From NCBI GenBank assembly GCA_018449715.1, contig JAAVVA010000001.1:496001-560000 (forward strand): DNA of 64,000 bases, read 5' to 3'. Source of the stretch: Acidobacteriaceae bacterium dw_441 (GTDB lineage: Bacteria; Acidobacteriota; Terriglobia; Terriglobales; Acidobacteriaceae). Both the position numbers and the translations under genes were made by a program. Each line of letters starts with the position of its first letter. The first letter of the stretch is position 1. The notes under the pieces are model-generated. The model saw only the letters and a list, made by a program, of their open reading frames with translations. It was not told the DNA's origin and made no database searches. Shown here one piece after another: positions 31,941 through 38,839 of this stretch.

Positions 31941-34124
31941 ATGGGACGTTGTAACTGGCAGTGGAGGGTGTGGTCGGGTGTTCTGCTGTTTTCCTCGTGC
32001 GTGGCCTGGTCGCAGTCAGGCGGCCCGAAGGTGTTTCCTCTTACGACCGATAAGCTGACCGAGTATGCGGGCGAGTATCGCGGCTCGGTGGAGCCGGATG
32101 TGGTGAGCGCCATCTCGGTTCGCGGGGACGGCCTTTCGATCGAGGGCGAGCGGATGCCTCCGATGGAGATGAAGCCGGAGGCGCAGGACCGCTTCTTCGT
32201 GCCGGGGACGGCGCTGCGTTTTACCTTTACGCGAGATGCCAGTGGCAAGGTGACTGGGCTGACGACCGCAGCCTCGATGGGGCCGCGACTCACGGGGACC
32301 GTGAGCCTGATGCGCTTCAAGGATGAGCCGGAGAAGCTGAACCACTTTCGCGAGTACACGCGTACGGAGCAGATGGTTCCGGTGCGCGATGGCGTGAAGC
32401 TGCATGTGGTGATCCTGCGGCCTGTGGGGTCGGAGAACTCGGACGAGCCGCTGCCGATCCTGATGCAGAGAACGCCGTACGGCGTGGATGGCGAGTCGTC
32501 GCTGAGCGTGAATGCGTCGAAGCCGGAGCTGGCGTCGAGCGGATACATCTTTGTTTTCGGAGATATTCGCGGGCGGTACAAGTCCGAAGGACAGTTCGTG
32601 ATGAACCGTCCTATCGTCGAGCATAAGACGAAGAACGATATCGACGAGACAACGGATACGAACGACACGATCGACTGGCTTCTGAAGAATCTTCCGAACA
32701 ACAACGGACGCGTGGGTGTGTATGGCATCTCGTATCCAGGATTTCTTTCGATGATGGCGGGGATCGACGCGCACCCGGCGGTGAAGGCGATCTCTCCGCA
32801 GGCCCCGATGACGAATATCTGGATCGGGGATGATTTCTTTCATAACGGAGCGTTTCGCCAGTCATATGGCTTCGATTATGTGCAACAGCTTGAGGCACAG
32901 AAGACTGACGTGCGGGTGGACTCTACCGAGGACACGTTTGACTTCTTTCTGAAGAACGGCAACTTCGCGGGAGCCGCCGAGAGCGCCGGGATGAGCAACC
33001 TGCCGACGGCGAAGGCGTTTCTGACGCAGCCCGCGTACACGAAGTTCTGGCAGGCGATGGCGGTGGAGCCGCATCTGACGAAGGCGGAGGTTCCGACGCT
33101 CGAGGTTGGCGGATGGTGGGACCAGGAGGATATGTGGGGGACTCAGGCGGAGTATGCCGCTCTTGAGCCGCACGACAGCAAGCACGAGGTCTTCATGGTG
33201 CTGGGACCGTGGAACCACGGCGGATGGGTTCCGACGACGCGGCATCTTGGCGTGGTGGACTTCGGCGCGGCCACGGGAGAGACGTATCGCAAGACGATTG
33301 AGGCTCCGTTCTTTGAGAAGTATCTGAAGGACAAGGCGGGATTCGACTTGCAGGATACGGCGAGCTTCCGCACGGGAGTGAACGAGTGGAAGAGGTACGA
33401 GGCATGGCCTCCTAAGCTGGGCTTCAAGGAGGCGAAGTTTTATCTGAACGCCGACCGCAGCCTGACGCTGGAGGCTCCGGGAGAGAAGGGCGCGGGCGGG
33501 AAGGATTCGACGAGCTACAAGGCCGATCCGAAGGACCCGGTTCCTTATCGCCATCGTCCGGTGCAATCGACGTATGGGACAGGCTCGACGTGGAGGACGT
33601 GGCTGGTGGAGGATCAGCGCTTCGTCAGCGGAAGGAAGGACCTGGCGAACTTCACGACTCCTGTGCTCGATCATGATGTGACGGTGACGGGCGATGTGGT
33701 CGCGGACCTCTTCGCTTCGACGACGGGGAGCGATGGCGACTGGGTCGTGAAACTGATCGACGTGTATCCCGATGATGCGCCGGATGGGATGGGAGGGTAT
33801 CAATTGATGATCGCCGATGAGATTCTGCGCGGTCGTTATCGCAAGAGCTTCGAGAAGCCGGAGCCGGTGAAGCCGGGAGAGATAATGGAGTACAAGTGGA
33901 GTCTGCATGGGGCAGACCACACTTTCCTCAAAGGACACAGAATCATGGTCGAGGTGCAGTCGAGCTGGTTCCCACTGTACGACCGCAACCCGCAGACGTA
34001 TGTGACGAACATCATGTCGGCTCCGGCGGACGCTTACAAGGCTGCAACGATCTCGATTTATGGTTCTTTAAAATATCCATCTCATATTGAGTTTGAGATG
34101 CCAGAGCAGGAGGGCCAGGAATGA
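31941..34124 (+). CDS. Exported CocE/NonD family hydrolase (X-Pro dipeptidyl-peptidase-like)
   Basis: This 727-residue protein has a signal peptide (WSGVLLFSSCVAWSQ), an N-terminal beta region (about 30-125), an alpha/beta hydrolase core and the C-terminal jelly-roll domain of the CocE/PepX group. The nucleophile is Ser264 in YGISYPGFLS. The likely catalytic His is in LGPWNHGGWV and the oxyanion Tyr in RTPYGVDGES. The family includes cocaine esterase, glutaryl-7-ACA acylase and X-Pro peptidases, so it cleaves an ester or amide of unknown identity in the periplasm. Its stop overlaps the Nudix gene start (ATGA), implying coupled translation. Confidence 0.87.
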   Translation: MGRCNWQWRVWSGVLLFSSCVAWSQSGGPKVFPLTTDKLTEYAGEYRGSVEPDVVSAISVRGDGLSIEGERMPPMEMKPEAQDRFFVPGTALRFTFTRDASGKVTGLTTAASMGPRLTGTVSLMRFKDEPEKLNHFREYTRTEQMVPVRDGVKLHVVILRPVGSENSDEPLPILMQRTPYGVDGESSLSVNASKPELASSGYIFVFGDIRGRYKSEGQFVMNRPIVEHKTKNDIDETTDTNDTIDWLLKNLPNNNGRVGVYGISYPGFLSMMAGIDAHPAVKAISPQAPMTNIWIGDDFFHNGAFRQSYGFDYVQQLEAQKTDVRVDSTEDTFDFFLKNGNFAGAAESAGMSNLPTAKAFLTQPAYTKFWQAMAVEPHLTKAEVPTLEVGGWWDQEDMWGTQAEYAALEPHDSKHEVFMVLGPWNHGGWVPTTRHLGVVDFGAATGETYRKTIEAPFFEKYLKDKAGFDLQDTASFRTGVNEWKRYEAWPPKLGFKEAKFYLNADRSLTLEAPGEKGAGGKDSTSYKADPKDPVPYRHRPVQSTYGTGSTWRTWLVEDQRFVSGRKDLANFTTPVLDHDVTVTGDVVADLFASTTGSDGDWVVKLIDVYPDDAPDGMGGYQLMIADEILRGRYRKSFEKPEPVKPGEIMEYKWSLHGADHTFLKGHRIMVEVQSSWFPLYDRNPQTYVTNIMSAPADAYKAATISIYGSLKYPSHIEFEMPEQEGQE

Positions 34125-34678
34125 TTAAGACCATCAGTAGCCGCGAGGTGTATCGCAACCCGTGGACGAGTGTGCGCGAGGATGTGATTGAGCGAGCGAA
34201 TGGACAGCGCGGCATCTATGGCGTGATCGACAAGGACCCGGCGACGATTGTTATTCCGCTGGAGACGACGGAAGAGGGCGAGTTCTTATACCTTGTCGAG
34301 CAGTATCGCTACACCGTCGGCGGGCGTTTCTGGGAGTTTCCGCAGGGCGGGTGGGAGCAGGCGGACGTGGTTCCCGAAGAACTTGCGCGGGGAGAGTTGC
34401 GCGAAGAAACGGGATTGATTGCAGAACGTCTAACATTCCTGAGTACGTTTCAGATTGCTTACGGCGTGATGAACCAGAAGCACCATGTCTTTCTGGCGGA
34501 AGGACTTATTCGGGGAGAACCTGATCCTGACGCGGAAGAGAGCGACCTCGTGCTGCGGCGGGTCAGCGTGGCGGAGTTTGAGCGTATGCTGTTGGACGGC
34601 ACGATTGTGGATAACTGCACGGCGGCAGCCTGGGGGCTGTACAAGGTGTGGCTGGAGCACGGTCGGCCCGCGAGGTGA
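34121..34678 (+). CDS. Nudix hydrolase
   Basis: This 185-residue protein has the Nudix box around PQGGWEQADVVPEELARGEL, continuing REETGLIAE (about residues 74-102). Catalytic glutamates remain in GELREETG, but two consensus positions differ: Gly for the usual Arg before Glu-Leu, and Val where the box usually has Glu. The overall arrangement resembles ADP-ribose or nucleoside-diphosphate-sugar pyrophosphatases. The ATG overlaps the CocE stop codon as ATGA, so the two are translated together. The reason for that pairing is not clear. Confidence 0.85.
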   Translation: MIKTISSREVYRNPWTSVREDVIERANGQRGIYGVIDKDPATIVIPLETTEEGEFLYLVEQYRYTVGGRFWEFPQGGWEQADVVPEELARGELREETGLIAERLTFLSTFQIAYGVMNQKHHVFLAEGLIRGEPDPDAEESDLVLRRVSVAEFERMLLDGTIVDNCTAAAWGLYKVWLEHGRPAR

Positions 34679-34726
34679 TGTTTGGGGAGTAGCGAGATCA
34701 ACCGTAGCGAGCTTGTAGACGAGCGA

Positions 34727-35152
34727 ATGGAGCAGGCCCAAGGAGTAGAGAAGAATCTGCGCTGGGCGAATCTTGGCAGCCTGTTGTTTGCGGCACTGCA
34801 AAGCCTCTGCCTGGCGGTGATGACGCTCAGCAGCGTCAGTGCGCTGCTGGGTGTGGGCGCTCTGGTGGCTGCGAGCGGAGTCTATGTCGTAGCGGCAAAG
34901 TTTCACCAGAGTTCGGTCCGCGCTCCGATGATGTTGGTGGCTCTGTCAGGAGCCCTGGTGAATCTTTATTCCGTGTGGCGCGTGCGTTCGCTGCGTGCGC
35001 GTCCTGCGGCGCAGTGGCGCGTGCGCCCAGTCTCGCAGGAGAAGCTACGCTCCGAACGCATCCAGATCACGCTGGCGGTTTTTACGCTGGTTCTGCTGGC
35101 TATCGAGTACCTGATGCACACATTCATCCCTCATCATCACCCTGTGAGATAA
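34727..35152 (+). CDS. Small integral membrane protein, unknown
   Basis: This protein of about 141 residues (from ATG 34727) has four likely membrane segments: LGSLLFAALQSLCLAVMTL, SALLGVGALVAASGVYVVAA, MMLVALSGALVNLYSVW and ITLAVFTLVLLAIEYLMHTF. A basic cytoplasmic loop lies between the third and fourth, and the tail is His-rich (IPHHHP). A TTG at 34682 is a possible alternative start. No family was recognised. It follows the Nudix gene on the same strand and converges on the anti-sigma gene with only 17 bp between. Confidence 0.6.
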   Translation: MEQAQGVEKNLRWANLGSLLFAALQSLCLAVMTLSSVSALLGVGALVAASGVYVVAAKFHQSSVRAPMMLVALSGALVNLYSVWRVRSLRARPAAQWRVRPVSQEKLRSERIQITLAVFTLVLLAIEYLMHTFIPHHHPVR

Positions 35153-35169
35153 AGGCATCCTTCCCTTTA

Positions 35170-35436
35170 TCAGGACGACTCTTCTTCTTCCGGTGGCGGA
35201 ATCTCAAGCATGGCCTCAGTGAGCCGTGAGTGGAGTCGCTCGCTGTAGCCGAGAGGAAGCTCGAAGACGCGATCATCCGCGGTGAGGATGAGAACGTTGC
35301 GTGTGGAGTCGAGGACTGCGGAGCAGATCTCGCAGTGCTCAAGGTGCTTTTCGACATCGGCGCGGGTCTGCGTATCGAGCGTGTTGTCGAGGTAGCCGGA
35401 GATATAGTCCCACACATGGCGGCAGTTTAGAACCAC
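35170..35436 (-). CDS. Anti-sigma factor with zinc-finger (zf-HC2) domain
   Basis: This 88-residue protein has the zf-HC2 pattern: an N-terminal Cys and His in NCRHVWDYISGYLDNTL and H-x3-C-x2-C in EKHLEHCEICSAVL (about residues 30-43). That zinc-binding helix pair grips ECF sigma factors. It has no transmembrane segment, so it is a soluble, possibly redox- or metal-responsive anti-sigma. It overlaps the end of the ECF sigma gene by 10 bp and ends the bufferin-type operon. The acidic tail is PPPEEEESS. Confidence 0.85.
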   Translation of the reverse strand: MVLNCRHVWDYISGYLDNTLDTQTRADVEKHLEHCEICSAVLDSTRNVLILTADDRVFELPLGYSERLHSRLTEAMLEIPPPEEEESS

Positions 35437-36044
35437 GGGAACCTCCTTCGGCTCTTCGGCGTGGCGGCGATCAACTGCGGGGCGAGTTGCTTCTGCAGCA
35501 TCAGCCGGGCGCGGTGAAGCCTCATCTTAACGGATGCAACGGTGATGCCGAGGGTTTCGGCGGTCTCCTGTATGTTGCGCTCTTCAAGCTCGCGAAGGAC
35601 GAAGACCTCGCGGTAGGGGAGGGGGAGCGTATCGACGGCGCTGCGGATGAGTGTACGGACCTCATTGCGCTCGAGCGAGTCGGAGGGAATCTCGCGCCAG
35701 TCGGTGAGCTGGGCTGGGGTGACTGGGCCTTCCGTATCGTCGATGGAGTCGGTGAGTCCGGGCTGTTTGCGGCGCAGGCGCCCGCGGGCCTCGTTGAGCA
35801 CGATGGCTATGAGCCAGGTGCTGAAGCGCGACTCGGAGCGGAAGCGGCCAAGATTGCGGTAGGCCTTGATGAAGGTCTCCTGCGCGGCGTCTTCGGCTTC
35901 GGCTTCATTGCGCAACAAAGAGAGCGCCATGAGATAGACGCTGCGCTCGTGCGGGCGGATGAGATCGTGAAAGACCTCAGTGCGTCCGGCGAGTACTTCC
36001 GCGATCATGGCTGCCTCGTCTCGTGGCTCAGCTGGCGGTTGCAT
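35427..36044 (-). CDS. ECF sigma-70 factor of the bufferin-type operon
   Basis: This 205-residue protein has sigma region 2 (EAEAEDAAQETFIKAYRNLG; SRFSTWLIAIVLNEARGRLR) and region 4 (LPLPYREVFVLRELEERNIQ, then ETLGITVASVKMRLHRAR). The ATG at 36044 was preferred. It overlaps the DoxX gene end by 17 bp and the anti-sigma start by 10 bp, so these three genes are cotranscribed. In Caulobacter an ECF factor controls bufferin genes. By analogy this one may drive its own operon in response to copper or another metal. No promoter signature was confirmed. Confidence 0.87.
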   Translation of the reverse strand: MQPPAEPRDEAAMIAEVLAGRTEVFHDLIRPHERSVYLMALSLLRNEAEAEDAAQETFIKAYRNLGRFRSESRFSTWLIAIVLNEARGRLRRKQPGLTDSIDDTEGPVTPAQLTDWREIPSDSLERNEVRTLIRSAVDTLPLPYREVFVLRELEERNIQETAETLGITVASVKMRLHRARLMLQKQLAPQLIAATPKSRRRFPWF

Positions 36045-36537
36045 CCACTTCCCAGCGTGCGGTGTGCATATATGGATGGTAGCGTCGGGCGATGAGCGCG
36101 TCGAGAGAGAAGAGTCCAGGGCCGAAGACGAGAATGAGTAAAGCTGCGAAGAAGAAGGGGTAGGGATCGGCTCCGTAAAATTTTTCCGGAGCCGAGAAGA
36201 TGGAGGCGAGCGCTTCGTGGTCGGCGGTCCAGTAAGCGACGAACATGGAGCCGGTGAGCAGAAGCGAGATGGGGCGCGAGAAGAGTCCGAGAGCGAGCAG
36301 GATGCCGCCGAAGAACTCAAGCCCGGAGACGAAGTGCGCGCTCAGCGCGGGGAAGGGAATGTTGAGCGAGGTAAAGAACTCGACGATGCGCGACTGGTGC
36401 TGCAGCTTGCCCCATCCGGTCTGAGCGAACTGCCATCCCCAGTAGAGGCGCACGGCGAGAAGCAGAGGCGAGGCGAGCTTTTCCGCGAGGCTGCAGAAGA
36501 GTCCGTGAAGCGATGCGAAGCGTGCGGGGAGGCTCAT
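36028..36537 (-). CDS. DoxX family membrane protein
   Basis: This 169-residue protein has four membrane segments with the DoxX opening LLLAVRLYWGWQFAQTGWGKL and the second segment SGLEFFGGILLALGLFSR. DoxX proteins are linked to quinone or redox tasks, and one often closes bufferin/Hvf operons. It starts with an ATGA overlap after the DUF2063 gene (36534-36537), showing translational coupling. Its role may be to supply electrons or a membrane platform for the modification enzymes or the modified peptide. Confidence 0.88.
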   Translation of the reverse strand: MSLPARFASLHGLFCSLAEKLASPLLLAVRLYWGWQFAQTGWGKLQHQSRIVEFFTSLNIPFPALSAHFVSGLEFFGGILLALGLFSRPISLLLTGSMFVAYWTADHEALASIFSAPEKFYGADPYPFFFAALLILVFGPGLFSLDALIARRYHPYMHTARWEVDATAS

Positions 36538-37433
36538 CCGGCCTCCGTGGGGAGAGGCTCGCAGAGCCAGCCCATGTGCATAAAGTACTGGAAGGCGGAC
36601 TGTACGTGCGCTAGTCGGTCCTCTTCGGAGAGAGGGCTGTCGGTGAACGCGGCCTCGATGGCTTCACCAAGCGAAGAGCCGCGCTCGAAGGCTTGCAGAA
36701 GAAGATAGTCTTCGCACTGAAGGCGTTTGTAGTAGACGGAGTTCTCGTGGCGGTGAACCGCGAGATAAATCTGTCCTGGCGCGGGCTTGCTGGAGCGTGT
36801 GCGGCGCACGAGATGAATGCCGACGGCGTTTGATGCCTGCGCGCCCGCGCCCTGCGATGCGTCGCGAAGGGCGATGAGTGCGTCATCGACGGCGCAGGGA
36901 GCTTCGACAAGACGGACGTAGGGTTGCAGGGACAGGCACGTGCTATCGTCGAGCGCGGCGATGGCTTCGACTGTCAGCGCGGGGCGCTGTTCGTTGTCGA
37001 AGGCCTCGATGTGCGCCCATTCGAGTGCGGCCATTGCGATGGCTGTGTCGGTGTCCGGCTGCGCGTGCTCAGGATTTTCGCGAAGCCATGCGACGAGCGG
37101 GGATCCAAGGTTTCTCAACGTGAAGGAGCGCGAGGGATGCTCGTGAAGATAGGCGCGCATCAGGCGATCGAAGCGGCGTGAGCCCACGATGGACTTGAGG
37201 CCGGGGAAGTCTTCTTCAAAGGAGGAGAAGAGGCGGAACCAGTATTGGCGGTTGTAAATTTCCAGCCGCTCGAAGGAGTTGAGGCGATCGTTGGGCTTGA
37301 TGAAGGAATCTACTTCGTCTGCGATGGAGCGGTTGCGCTCGTCGCGGCGGCGCATCTGTTCGTCGAGCGTGAGCGGACGCATGACAGCGGCTGCCATGCG
37401 CTTCTGCAACTCGTAAAGGCCGGGCGCGTTCAT
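36534..37433 (-). CDS. DUF2063 family protein (HvfC/BufC-like partner of the MNIO enzyme)
   Basis: This 299-residue protein has the DUF2063 N-terminal helical part, including NDRLNSFERLEIYNRQYWFR and a following FEEDFPGLKSIVGSRRFD. The C-terminal half holds YLAVHRHENSVYYKRLQ and ends with helices (AFQYFMHMGW). In known systems this partner (HvfC, BufC, MbnC) forms a complex with the DUF692 enzyme and recruits the precursor peptide. It overlaps both neighbours by ATGA (37430-37433 and 36534-36537), the tightest arrangement possible. Confidence 0.87.
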   Translation of the reverse strand: MNAPGLYELQKRMAAAVMRPLTLDEQMRRRDERNRSIADEVDSFIKPNDRLNSFERLEIYNRQYWFRLFSSFEEDFPGLKSIVGSRRFDRLMRAYLHEHPSRSFTLRNLGSPLVAWLRENPEHAQPDTDTAIAMAALEWAHIEAFDNEQRPALTVEAIAALDDSTCLSLQPYVRLVEAPCAVDDALIALRDASQGAGAQASNAVGIHLVRRTRSSKPAPGQIYLAVHRHENSVYYKRLQCEDYLLLQAFERGSSLGEAIEAAFTDSPLSEEDRLAHVQSAFQYFMHMGWLCEPLPTEAG

Positions 37434-38290
37434 GCGGTCACCGCCAGCGGTTCTGCGGCCTGCGGGGTGAGATAGCGGTTGGCCTTGAGGGCCTCGGCAT
37501 GGACCTCTTCGAAGGAAGGAATGCGATCGTCCCACTCCAGCAGCGTGGCGGTGGGGCCGCAGCGCTCGATGGCGCGGGCGTAGAGCGACCAGACGGGATC
37601 GAGCACGGGATGATCGTGCGTGTCGAGGATGTACTTCTCGAACTTGGAGTGTCCGGCGATGTGGATCTGCGCGACACGCTCAGCAGGAATCGATTCAACG
37701 TAGGTGCACGGGTCGAAGTTGTGGTTCTGCGAGGAGACGTAGATGTTGTTGACGTCGAGAAGAATGCCGCAGTCGGCCTGCTCGACGACCTCGTTGAGGA
37801 ACTCCCACTCGGTCATCTGCGAGACGTGAAACTCCGCGTAGCTGGAGACGTTTTCAACAGCGATGGGAACCTCGAGGAAGTCCTGCGCCTGGCGAATCTT
37901 TTCCGCGGTGTGGCGTGCAGCCTCGAAGGTGTAGGGCATGGGGAGAAGGTCGTGCGTGTACGTGCCATCGACCGAGCCCCAGCAGAGATGATCGGAGAGC
38001 CACGGGGTCTTGGTGCGGCGCACGAGTTCTTTGATGCGACGCAGATGCTCGCGTGAGAGCGGCTCGGCTGAGCCGAAGTACATGGAGACACCGTGCTGCA
38101 CGACGCGGTACTGATCGAGAATGCTGTCGAGGATCGCGAGCGGGCGGCCTCCTCCGATCATGTAATTCTCGGAGATGATCTCGAACCAATCGACGACAGG
38201 CTTCTTCTCGAGGATGTGCCGGTAGTGCGGCACGCGCAGGCCGATGCCGACTCCATAGTTCGTGAACGCGTTGAAACGATTTGCGGGCAT
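37430..38290 (-). CDS. MNIO (DUF692) multinuclear iron oxidase, HvfB/BufB-like
   Basis: This 286-residue TIM-barrel protein belongs to the multinuclear non-heme iron-dependent oxidases that modify cysteines in peptides (MbnB, TglH, HvfB, BufB). Likely iron ligands include Glu146 (VENVSSY), Asp179 (LLDVNNIYVSS), His210 and His214 (IHIAGHS), His225 (DTHDHPV) and Glu252 (LLEWDD). The start is 38290, with AAGGA upstream. The ATG at 38323 falls inside an inverted repeat and lacks a ribosome site. It would turn precursor cysteines into thiooxazole- or oxazolone-type groups. The precursor gene lies 100 bp upstream. Confidence 0.9.
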   Translation of the reverse strand: MPANRFNAFTNYGVGIGLRVPHYRHILEKKPVVDWFEIISENYMIGGGRPLAILDSILDQYRVVQHGVSMYFGSAEPLSREHLRRIKELVRRTKTPWLSDHLCWGSVDGTYTHDLLPMPYTFEAARHTAEKIRQAQDFLEVPIAVENVSSYAEFHVSQMTEWEFLNEVVEQADCGILLDVNNIYVSSQNHNFDPCTYVESIPAERVAQIHIAGHSKFEKYILDTHDHPVLDPVWSLYARAIERCGPTATLLEWDDRIPSFEEVHAEALKANRYLTPQAAEPLAVTA

Positions 38291-38310
38291 GGCTCGATCC
38301 TTGCAGAGAG

Positions 38311-38354
38311 GCTGTATCGCCATGAGAGGAACTCGAGACTCATGGCGATACAGC
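38311..38354. repeat. 16-bp perfect inverted repeat between precursor and enzyme genes
   Basis: GCTGTATCGCCATGAG (38311-38326) and CTCATGGCGATACAGC (38339-38354) pair perfectly across a 12-nt spacer. In the minus-strand transcript this forms a very stable stem between the precursor stop and the MNIO ribosome site. No U-run follows, so it is more likely a partial terminator or a 3' stabiliser of the precursor mRNA than a full stop. Either would make more precursor than enzyme. Confidence 0.75.
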
Positions 38355-38389
38355 GATGCTTCGTGTCGCGTGATGGCCTGGTGTGTTGC

Positions 38390-38680
38390 TTAGTGCTTCT
38401 TGGAGCCGTCGGTAGCGCAGCCGCCTTTGCCCTTGCAGCTGTTCTTGCCCTTGCATCCGTTGTCGCCGGCCTTGCAGCCGCCCTGTCCCTTGCAGTCATT
38501 CTTGCCTTTACAGGCGTGCTTGTCTTTGTCCTGGTCCTGCATCGCGGACGAGGAGAGAGCGGCCTGGCCAAGCTGCTGGGCTCCATTGTGCAGGCTGGCA
38601 GCGTGCAGCGAAGGGGTGGTGCCACTGAGCATACCGCTGACGGCAGCGCTCAACATCATTGCCTTGAACGAGTTCTTCAT
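38390..38680 (-). CDS. Cys-rich bufferin-like precursor peptide
   Basis: This 96-residue precursor has a signal peptide (KAMMLSAAVSGMLSGTTPSLHA, cut near residue 28), an Asp/Lys spacer, and a core with six cysteines at 57, 63, 69, 76, 82 and 88. The core is a twofold repeat of Cys-Lys-Gly-Lys-Asn-x-Cys-Lys-Gly-x-Gly-Gly-Cys. AAGGAG stands 6 bp before the ATG. It is the first gene of the operon. In bufferins and HvfA-type peptides, cysteines are modified by the MNIO enzyme and the exported product binds copper or other metals. The Lys-Gly-rich core differs from the Glu-Gly-Lys-Cys repeats I recall for HvfA. Confidence 0.82.
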   Translation of the reverse strand: MKNSFKAMMLSAAVSGMLSGTTPSLHAASLHNGAQQLGQAALSSSAMQDQDKDKHACKGKNDCKGQGGCKAGDNGCKGKNSCKGKGGCATDGSKKH

Positions 38681-38701
38681 AGATTCTCCTTGATCTGGGA
38701 T

Positions 38702-38724
38702 GGGCAGGTTCTCCCCATCTGCCC
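38702..38724 (-). promoter_or_regulatory. Small stem in the precursor leader
   Basis: GGGCAG (38702-38707) and CTGCCC (38719-38724) can pair 22 nt before the precursor start codon. It may stabilise or regulate the leader of the bufferin operon. The divergent AsmA-like gene lies on the other side, and no certain promoter was read for either. Confidence 0.35.
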
Positions 38725-38839
38725 CGTTAGATACGAGGTGGGGAGAAGGGTAACAGCTTTTGTAAGGAGAATTCGTCACAGCGAGGAGGATTTCTCAGAA
38801 AGTGAAGACGGGAAAGGGAATCCGCGCATCCAACAAAAC

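Noticed and set aside
38093-38839. A long plus-strand frame extending the AsmA-like gene far upstream
   Set aside because: It runs antisense through the bufferin precursor and the MNIO gene start, has hydrophobic low-complexity sequence from the complement of the Cys-rich core, and no ribosome site. The start near 38840 fits the membrane anchor.
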